Shown here: piece by piece, positions 43,550 to 48,681 of the stretch | Layout of the letters: each line of letters opens with the position of its first letter | Numbering within the stretch: position 1 is the first letter of the stretch | DNA from: Schleiferiaceae bacterium | GTDB taxonomy: Bacteria; Bacteroidota; Bacteroidia; Flavobacteriales; Schleiferiaceae | Length of the DNA: 48,681 nt | Direction of reading: 5' to 3' | NCBI GenBank assembly: GCA_029254375.1 | Contig: JAQWXR010000004.1 | Coordinates: 1-48,681, forward strand | Translations under genes and position numbers: made by a program | The notes under the pieces: model-generated | Seen by the model: the letters and a program-made list of their open reading frames with translations, nothing else | Told to the model about the DNA's origin: nothing | The model's database searches: none

Positions 43550-45667
43550 TTAGTTTCCAGGAAGAATAATTACTTTTTCAGCCAAGAGTTCTTGAGCTGC
43601 CGACTGATCTGCACGATGAGACGAGAAGAGCACGTGCACCACATAACTCCCCTGTGGTAAATGCGCCATCCACAGTTGGACTTCATTTCGGCCCTCCTTG
43701 ACTTGGCGTTCCACCTGGTGGAGCATCTTGCCCGAGGCATCAATAATTCGAATTTCAACGGCTCCCATATCAGGCGCATCAAAGGCCATCAAGGCATGAC
43801 CCGGATTTGGATTTGGGAAAATTACAGGGGCATCCACATCCATGAAGGGGACGTAAATCCGCGCATATTCGGCACATCCTCGCGCATCGTAAACATAGAG
43901 CGCTATGGTGTCGCCGGAGCAAATTCCCGATTCCGTGGAGAGCCCAGGTAGCCCGTTCCATTCAAACTCGTAGGGAGGAACTCCCCCAAGTACGCTCGCA
44001 GTTAGTACTTGATCGCAGCCCATTCCACTCACCGCTATAGAGATACGAAGGGCTGAAGAATCTGGGCTTTGCAGCAATCCAAACCAGGTAGAATTCCCCC
44101 CATTGAGCAGGGAGTAAAATCCTGCCGACCACACTTTCTGTGGATCGTGGTAGACGGTTTGTAAGCCAAAGTAATCGCCCCATCGCTCGGGACCACTGAG
44201 CTTGTTTACCAAACCCTCTCCTTCTTTTATGGTGACAAAATCCGAAATGCTTCCATCGTTGGCTTTATAGACCGCCGAAAAGCCTGCTTTTTCCGTCGCG
44301 GAGGAATGGTTGAAGGCGATGAGTAATTCTTGATCGCAGGATTCATTACCAATAGCCACCAGGTTGGGATAGCCTAAATCACGACTTGGATGCGCAATGA
44401 TTTGGCCATGTAGGCTATCCGGAGTCCATGGATTTGGAATTTGCCCATAGTAGATGGCGCAACGGTTGCTGTTGAAATCACGTGTCGTGCTGACCACGTG
44501 AATGGACCCATCGCTCATCTCCAAAGCCCCTAGCCAACGGCCGTCATTGGTGGATAGATGATAATTGCTGTTGTTCGGGTCGGAGGCCGGTTGGCGCGCA
44601 TCGGGCGGCACTCCGTAGGGGATGGTCGTGGGCACATTGAAGATATCGTAGGAATGGGTTCCGCCCACCGCACTATCGTTGCGTCGAAGGAAGAACATCG
44701 TGTCGTTTTGGGCTGAAAAATTCCGGTTGGACGCCCACATGGGGCTGCTCACATAGCCGTTCCAGCCATTGACCGCGACAAGATTCCGAATCCACTTCCC
44801 ATTGTACTGGATGCCGTGGTGGAGCTCTGATGGCAGGGTCGCTGAACCGCTGTAGCCTGCCGCCTTGTCCATTTCCCAAATGACGGTGCCATCAAATCCC
44901 ACCTGCCAGCTTACGCCTGGTATGATCAGGTTGATAGACATCACTAGTTTGTCATCCGTGAAGGCCATACTGGGGAAGTCGCTCCAGCGGTTGTTGTTCA
45001 AGGGATTCCCAGGAAGGGTATACATATTCCAGCCTTCTGCTGGATCATTGGTCTGACTGAAGCAGACGACTATTTCACTAGTTGAGGGCGTGTTCCCCAC
45101 AAAAAATAGGAGTACCCAGCGGTCTTCGGCTGGATCATAGAGTAAGCGCGGGTCGCTAGCGTTAGCGGACGTCTGAAGGCCCGAAGCTTGGGTCAAGGAC
45201 AGAAACTGTTGCGGAAAGTGGAAGGTATCTGACTTGAGGTCCCAGGCCCAAATCCGGGTATTGACGGCGGCGAGCAGGATGCTATCCTTGGAGAAGGCAA
45301 CCGTATTGTCGTTGGGGGTGCCTCCCGCCAAAGCATAGGATACCCCATTGATGGGATAGACGAGCTTCATCCCGAATTCATCCAATAAAAGTGGATCCTC
45401 TGCGGTCGTTTTCAAGCTGCGCTGAGTGGGCAGCGCACTGTAATCTGCCACACCAAAGCGTGCATCTGCCCCTGCCTTGATAGCCCTAAGGCCCTCTTGT
45501 TTAGACAATGCATCCGGCGATTCAAGGCTATGAACCTGCACATCAAATTGTGGCTCACCCGATTGCATAATGAACGTCCGCGTTTTGGGAATCTCAAAAG
45601 AAATAGGTTGCGCCCAACTCGAAAAGGAGAGCTGTAGGACCACAAACCAAAAAAAGCATTTTTTCAT
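43550..45667 (-). CDS. T9SS type-A cargo protein, unknown function, inside the sugar operon
   Basis: About 705 residues from the ATG at 45667, which opens a good signal peptide (MKKCFFWFVVLQLSFSSWAQ). The body (about 100-540) is rich in Trp, Tyr and Asp with segments such as DPRLLYDPAEDRWVLLFF and RWSDFPSMAF, which suggests a beta-propeller-like domain. The C-terminal ~85 residues form a type-A T9SS sorting domain: IFPNPNPGH, EIRIIDASGKMLHQV, LPQGSYVVHVLF and final VIILPGN. Catalytic residues are not evident. It lies 16 bp after galE and 7 bp before rmlB, so it is co-transcribed with nucleotide-sugar genes. Confidence 0.85.
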   Translation of the reverse strand: MKKCFFWFVVLQLSFSSWAQPISFEIPKTRTFIMQSGEPQFDVQVHSLESPDALSKQEGLRAIKAGADARFGVADYSALPTQRSLKTTAEDPLLLDEFGMKLVYPINGVSYALAGGTPNDNTVAFSKDSILLAAVNTRIWAWDLKSDTFHFPQQFLSLTQASGLQTSANASDPRLLYDPAEDRWVLLFFVGNTPSTSEIVVCFSQTNDPAEGWNMYTLPGNPLNNNRWSDFPSMAFTDDKLVMSINLIIPGVSWQVGFDGTVIWEMDKAAGYSGSATLPSELHHGIQYNGKWIRNLVAVNGWNGYVSSPMWASNRNFSAQNDTMFFLRRNDSAVGGTHSYDIFNVPTTIPYGVPPDARQPASDPNNSNYHLSTNDGRWLGALEMSDGSIHVVSTTRDFNSNRCAIYYGQIPNPWTPDSLHGQIIAHPSRDLGYPNLVAIGNESCDQELLIAFNHSSATEKAGFSAVYKANDGSISDFVTIKEGEGLVNKLSGPERWGDYFGLQTVYHDPQKVWSAGFYSLLNGGNSTWFGLLQSPDSSALRISIAVSGMGCDQVLTASVLGGVPPYEFEWNGLPGLSTESGICSGDTIALYVYDARGCAEYARIYVPFMDVDAPVIFPNPNPGHALMAFDAPDMGAVEIRIIDASGKMLHQVERQVKEGRNEVQLWMAHLPQGSYVVHVLFSSHRADQSAAQELLAEKVIILPGN

Positions 45668-45683
45668 ACTCCTGTAAGGTACA

Positions 45684-46715
45684 TCAGGCATCCTTTTTCG
45701 CAACATTCAAGGCACATTGCCATGCCCAGGCATCTCGCATAGAATCGTCTAGGGACTTGCCTGCGGTCCAACCCAAGACTTCGGTGGCTCGTTGCGTATC
45801 CGCATAGGCCGCGACAATATCTCCCGCTCGGCGAGGTGCAAAAGTCCAATTTAACAACTGACCAGTCGCGCGCTCAAAGGCTTGGATCACTTCAAGCACA
45901 CTTGATCCATGGCCCGTTCCGAGATTAAATACTTCCATGGGAGACTCCTGCCCATTCTCAATGAGCCGTTCCAAGGCTATTATGTGCGCTTGGGCCAGAT
46001 CTAGCACATGGATGTAGTCGCGTATAGCCGTTCCATCCGACGTAGGGTAATCATTTCCATAGACACTCAAAGGACCGCGAAGTCCTGCAGCACTCTGAGT
46101 GATAAAGGGAACCAAGTTCTGGGGGACTCCTAGAGGTAGCTCTCCAATTTTTGCCGAGGCATGCGCTCCAATGGGATTGAAATAACGCAAGGCGATGGTC
46201 TTGAGCTTTGCCGCGTGGGCAATTTCAGACAGTATCTCCTCGCCAATTTGCTTCGTGTTTCCATATGGCGATTCGGCCGCTTTGACGGGGGCATTTTCCG
46301 TAATGGGAAGGTTATCTGCTTGGCCATATACGGTGCAAGACGAACTGAAAATGAGCCCACAGTTCGGGTTCTGCTTGACATAATCCAAGATATTCATCAA
46401 GCTGAACAGATTGTTCTGATAATATTTCAGAGGCTTTTGGACCGATTCTCCCACCGCTTTAAATGCGGCAAAATGGATGATGCCATCTAAATTTCTTCCC
46501 TGCAAGGCCTCCCTGCATGCCATAGGGTCCGCTAGGTCGACATTGAGCCACTCAGGACGTATCCCGGCGATAGAATGAATTCCATCGAGGACTTCCGCTC
46601 GTGTATTGGACAAGTTATCCGCCAAAATCACTTCATACCCTCTGGCCAAAAGTTCCACAGTCGTATGAGAGCCAATGTATCCCAGGCCGCCGGTCACGAG
46701 GATGCGTTTTTTCAT
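45684..46715 (-). CDS. galE: UDP-glucose 4-epimerase
   Basis: A 343-residue SDR-type epimerase interconverting UDP-glucose and UDP-galactose. GGLGYIG is at 9-15, [10 protein letters not shown] precedes the catalytic Tyr151-x3-Lys155 (YGNTK), and RYFNPIGAH and [13 protein letters not shown] are typical of Gal[17 protein letters not shown] is the C-terminal substrate region. Its ATG overlaps the uxs stop by 4 bp (ATGA). Confidence 0.96.
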   Translation of the reverse strand: MKKRILVTGGLGYIGSHTTVELLARGYEVILADNLSNTRAEVLDGIHSIAGIRPEWLNVDLADPMACREALQGRNLDGIIHFAAFKAVGESVQKPLKYYQNNLFSLMNILDYVKQNPNCGLIFSSSCTVYGQADNLPITENAPVKAAESPYGNTKQIGEEILSEIAHAAKLKTIALRYFNPIGAHASAKIGELPLGVPQNLVPFITQSAAGLRGPLSVYGNDYPTSDGTAIRDYIHVLDLAQAHIIALERLIENGQESPMEVFNLGTGHGSSVLEVIQAFERATGQLLNWTFAPRRAGDIVAAYADTQRATEVLGWTAGKSLDDSMRDAWAWQCALNVAKKDA

Positions 46716-47698
46716 GCCTTTTTGTAGTCTTTAAAATCCCGATGTTCCTGCTTGTACAAGATCTCCTCTGGGAGTGCCTTAAAGGCTGCATAGGTGCGCG
46801 CCAAACCTTCGGCTCGGTCGATCTGAGGCTCCCAGCCAAGAATTTTTTTGGCCTTGCTAATGTTCGGTTGGCGCTGCGTAGGATCGTCTTTTGGGAGGTC
46901 CTTGAAGATGATTTTTTGGGTCGTTCCCGTCAGTTTGATGATTTCTTCCGCAAACTGGAGGATGGTGATTTCATCAGGGTTGCCAATGTTCACCGGCTCC
47001 GCATAGTCGCTTAATAAAAGACGGTATATGCCTTCAACCAAGTCGTCCACATAACAAAAGCTGCGGGTTTGACTGCCATCGCCAAATACGGTCAGATCTT
47101 CTCCGCGCAGGGCTTGGCCAATAAACGCGGGCAATACCCGTCCGTCATTCAAACGCATGCGAGGGCCGTAGGTATTGAAGATCCGAACAATGCGCGTTTC
47201 CAATCCATGGTAACGGTGATAGGCCATGGTCATGGCTTCTTGGAAACGCTTGGCTTCGTCGTAGACACCACGAGGGCCAACGGGATTCACATGGCCCCAA
47301 TAATCTTCCGTTTGCGGGTGTACTTCGGGGTCCCCATAGACCTCTGAAGTCGAGGCGATGAGCATTCGTGCCCCTTTTGCCATCGCCAGTCCCAAGCAAT
47401 TGTGCGTGCCCAGCGAACCTACCTTCAGTGTCTGAATCGGAATCTTGAGATAGTCAATCGGGGATGCTGGAGATGCAAAATGCAATAGGTAGTCGAGCGG
47501 GCCATTCAAATGTATGTGCGTGCTGACGTCATGGTGCATGAAGGTGAACTCTGGAAGCGCTTGCAGATGCTCCAAATTCCGAAGGTCACCCGTAATCAGG
47601 TTGTCCATAGCAACTACGTCATAGCCCTCACGTATGAATCGGTCACATAGATGAGATCCGAGGAAGCCGGCCGCGCCGGTAATGAGAATTCTTGGCAT
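46712..47698 (-). CDS. uxs: UDP-glucuronate decarboxylase (UDP-xylose synthase)
   Basis: About 328 residues from the ATG at 47698; the frame open to 47839 lies inside ugd. NAD-binding GAAGFLG is at 8-14. [11 protein letters not shown] (73-83) is the hallmark of UXS-type decarboxylases, followed by STSEVYGDP (117-124) and the catalytic YDEAK (146-150). [10 protein letters not shown] is also conserved. It makes UDP-xylose from UDP-glucuronate, the product of the preceding ugd gene, whose stop shares one base with this ATG (TAATG). Confidence 0.95.
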   Translation of the reverse strand: MPRILITGAAGFLGSHLCDRFIREGYDVVAMDNLITGDLRNLEHLQALPEFTFMHHDVSTHIHLNGPLDYLLHFASPASPIDYLKIPIQTLKVGSLGTHNCLGLAMAKGARMLIASTSEVYGDPEVHPQTEDYWGHVNPVGPRGVYDEAKRFQEAMTMAYHRYHGLETRIVRIFNTYGPRMRLNDGRVLPAFIGQALRGEDLTVFGDGSQTRSFCYVDDLVEGIYRLLLSDYAEPVNIGNPDEITILQFAEEIIKLTGTTQKIIFKDLPKDDPTQRQPNISKAKKILGWEPQIDRAEGLARTYAAFKALPEEILYKQEHRDFKDYKKA

Positions 47699-48681
47699 TA
47701 TTTCAATCCGATTCCAGCATAGGTAAATCCAGCCGCGCGGAGTTCTTCTCCGCTGTAGATATTTCGGCCATCGAAGACCACCGGGGATTTCAGGGCTTGT
47801 TTCACCCGGTCCCATTGTGGCATGCGAAATTCCCTCCATTCAGTGATCAGCAACAAGGCATCGGCCCCTGTTAGGGCTTCATATGCGTTTGCCGCATAAA
47901 GGATGCGATCGCTTAGTTGGTGCTTTGCTTCTTCGGCTGCCACGGGATCATAGGCCGTGATGGTCGCGCCCGCTGCGAGTAATTCATTGGCGATGATAAC
48001 CGAAGGCGCTTCTCGCATATCGTCCGTTTCAGGCTTGAAACTCAGGCCCCAAAAAGCAAAGTGCTTTCCGCGGAGGTCCTGCCCAAAGTGGGCTTTGATT
48101 TTTCGAACCATCACCATTTTCTGGTCGTCATTGACATCTTCTACGGCCTGGAGAATACGGAGTTCATAGCCGCGCTCACGACCGGTGCGAACCAGCGCCT
48201 TGACATCTTTAGGGAAGCAAGACCCTCCGTAGCCAATGCCGGGATAGATGAATTTTGTGCCGATGCGGGGGTCGCTACCGATGCCTTTTCGGACCTGATT
48301 GACATCCGCCCCCAGGATCTCACAGAGGTTGGCGATGTCGTTCATGAATGAAATCTTCGTCGCAAGCATCGCATTAGCGGCATACTTGGTCATTTCGGCC
48401 GAAGGAATATCCATGAACAAAACAGGATGCCCATTCAAAGTGAAGGGCTTATACAATCGACTAAGGACCTCTTGAGCACGTGTGGATTCAATTCCACAGA
48501 CGATGCGATCGGGCTTCATGAAATCATCAATGGCCGCCCCTTCTTTCAGGAATTCTGGATTGGAAGCCACGTCAAAACTCAGTGAACTGCTTCGTGCCTC
48601 CAAGGCACTTTTTACGGAATGAAGGACTTTTTCGGCGGTACCCACGGGCACGGTGGACTTTGTAATGACCACGAGGTAGTC
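47698..48681 (-). CDS. ugd: UDP-glucose 6-dehydrogenase (5' end beyond window)
   Basis: The C-terminal ~328 residues of an NAD-dependent dehydrogenase oxidising UDP-glucose to UDP-glucuronate. The frame continues in phase to the last base (…[15 protein letters not shown]), so the N-terminal NAD-binding part is cut off by the right edge. [20 protein letters not shown] is the family signature, the catalytic Cys is in GGSCFPKD, and [17 protein letters not shown] and the C-terminal FDGRNIYS match Ugd/TuaD. It feeds the uxs gene downstream. Confidence 0.96.
   Translation of the reverse strand, partial: DYLVVITKSTVPVGTAEKVLHSVKSALEARSSSLSFDVASNPEFLKEGAAIDDFMKPDRIVCGIESTRAQEVLSRLYKPFTLNGHPVLFMDIPSAEMTKYAANAMLATKISFMNDIANLCEILGADVNQVRKGIGSDPRIGTKFIYPGIGYGGSCFPKDVKALVRTGRERGYELRILQAVEDVNDDQKMVMVRKIKAHFGQDLRGKHFAFWGLSFKPETDDMREAPSVIIANELLAAGATITAYDPVAAEEAKHQLSDRILYAANAYEALTGADALLLITEWREFRMPQWDRVKQALKSPVVFDGRNIYSGEELRAAGFTYAGIGLK

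Noticed and set aside
47699-47839. N-terminal extension of the uxs frame
   Set aside because: It overlaps ugd coding sequence and adds no domain; the NAD-binding fold begins directly after the ATG at 47698.
1-48681. Mobile element, prophage or defence island
   Set aside because: No transposase, integrase, phage structural, restriction, toxin-antitoxin or Cas-like gene was recognised; gene order is typical of a Bacteroidota core chromosome.

Overview
The window looks like ordinary chromosome from a member of the Bacteroidota, most likely a Flavobacteriales relative (Cryomorphaceae/Schleiferiaceae-like); I cannot name the genus. The reasons are: three large secreted proteins with type IX secretion (T9SS) sorting domains; the gliding genes gldE and gldD next to mutY and ssb; mevalonate-pathway genes (class II HMG-CoA reductase plus a GYDIA-type GHMP kinase); and promoters of the Bacteroidota form TAnnTTTG with almost no Shine-Dalgarno sequences. 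I see no phage, transposase, CRISPR array, defence island or rRNA. One tRNA (Phe, GAA) is present.

Layout. 1-1262 (minus, cut by the left edge): a fused PlsC-like acyltransferase / AMP-forming acyl-CoA synthetase. 1602-3882: tRNA-Phe, a secreted PhoD-type phosphatase, and a coupled pair of small zinc-ribbon and membrane proteins. 4072-6489: a sugar-type NrtR/AraR-like Nudix regulator with a degenerate Nudix box, followed by an SSS sodium/solute symporter. 6587-11015: HMG-CoA reductase, GHMP kinase and a T9SS type-B surface protein. 11025-13503 (minus): adk-obg-PAP2-fluC. 13576-16394: mannose-1-phosphate guanylyltransferase and fumarase, with a small membrane protein on the opposite strand. 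16553-20127 (minus): a giant SBBP/PKD T9SS protein followed by an ArsC-like reductase. 20205-22889: prfB, threonine aldolase, recX. 22951-29027: the block rng, a 29-residue basic ribosomal-type protein, a TPR protein and HU on the minus strand, facing mutY, ssb, gldE and gldD on the plus strand. 29033-31028: ctaA divergent from an EamA transporter. 31163-34551 (minus): a catalytic/non-catalytic pair of M16 proteins. 34779-35439: rplU-rpmA. 35508-41672: serS, a lipoprotein, a DUF4286 protein, an S9 peptidase, an M16 peptidase and an O-methyltransferase. 41781-48681 (minus, cut by the right edge): a tightly packed nucleotide-sugar operon ugd-uxs-galE-(T9SS protein)-rmlB-kdsB.

How the genes fit together. 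The right-end operon would make UDP-glucuronate, UDP-xylose, UDP-galactose, the dTDP-4-keto-6-deoxyglucose precursor and CMP-Kdo. That set suits the surface polysaccharide/LPS to which T9SS cargo is attached, and one T9SS cargo gene lies inside the operon. manC (GDP-mannose) adds to this supply. HMG-CoA reductase and the GHMP kinase feed isoprenoid synthesis, including the polyprenyl carriers used in envelope assembly.

The most interesting non-coding signals are: (i) exact TAnnTTTG elements ending only 4-7 nt before several start codons, which implies leaderless or near-leaderless transcripts; (ii) a mirror-image pair of these elements separating ctaA from its divergent neighbour; and (iii) period-8 GGTTRAAG-like repeats with inverted copies at the 3' ends of two convergent gene pairs, where they supply the stop codons at one pair. 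I did not find a clearly novel multi-gene system. The best candidates for new biology are the Aas-like fusion, the leaderless promoters, the octamer repeats and the T9SS gene embedded in the sugar operon.
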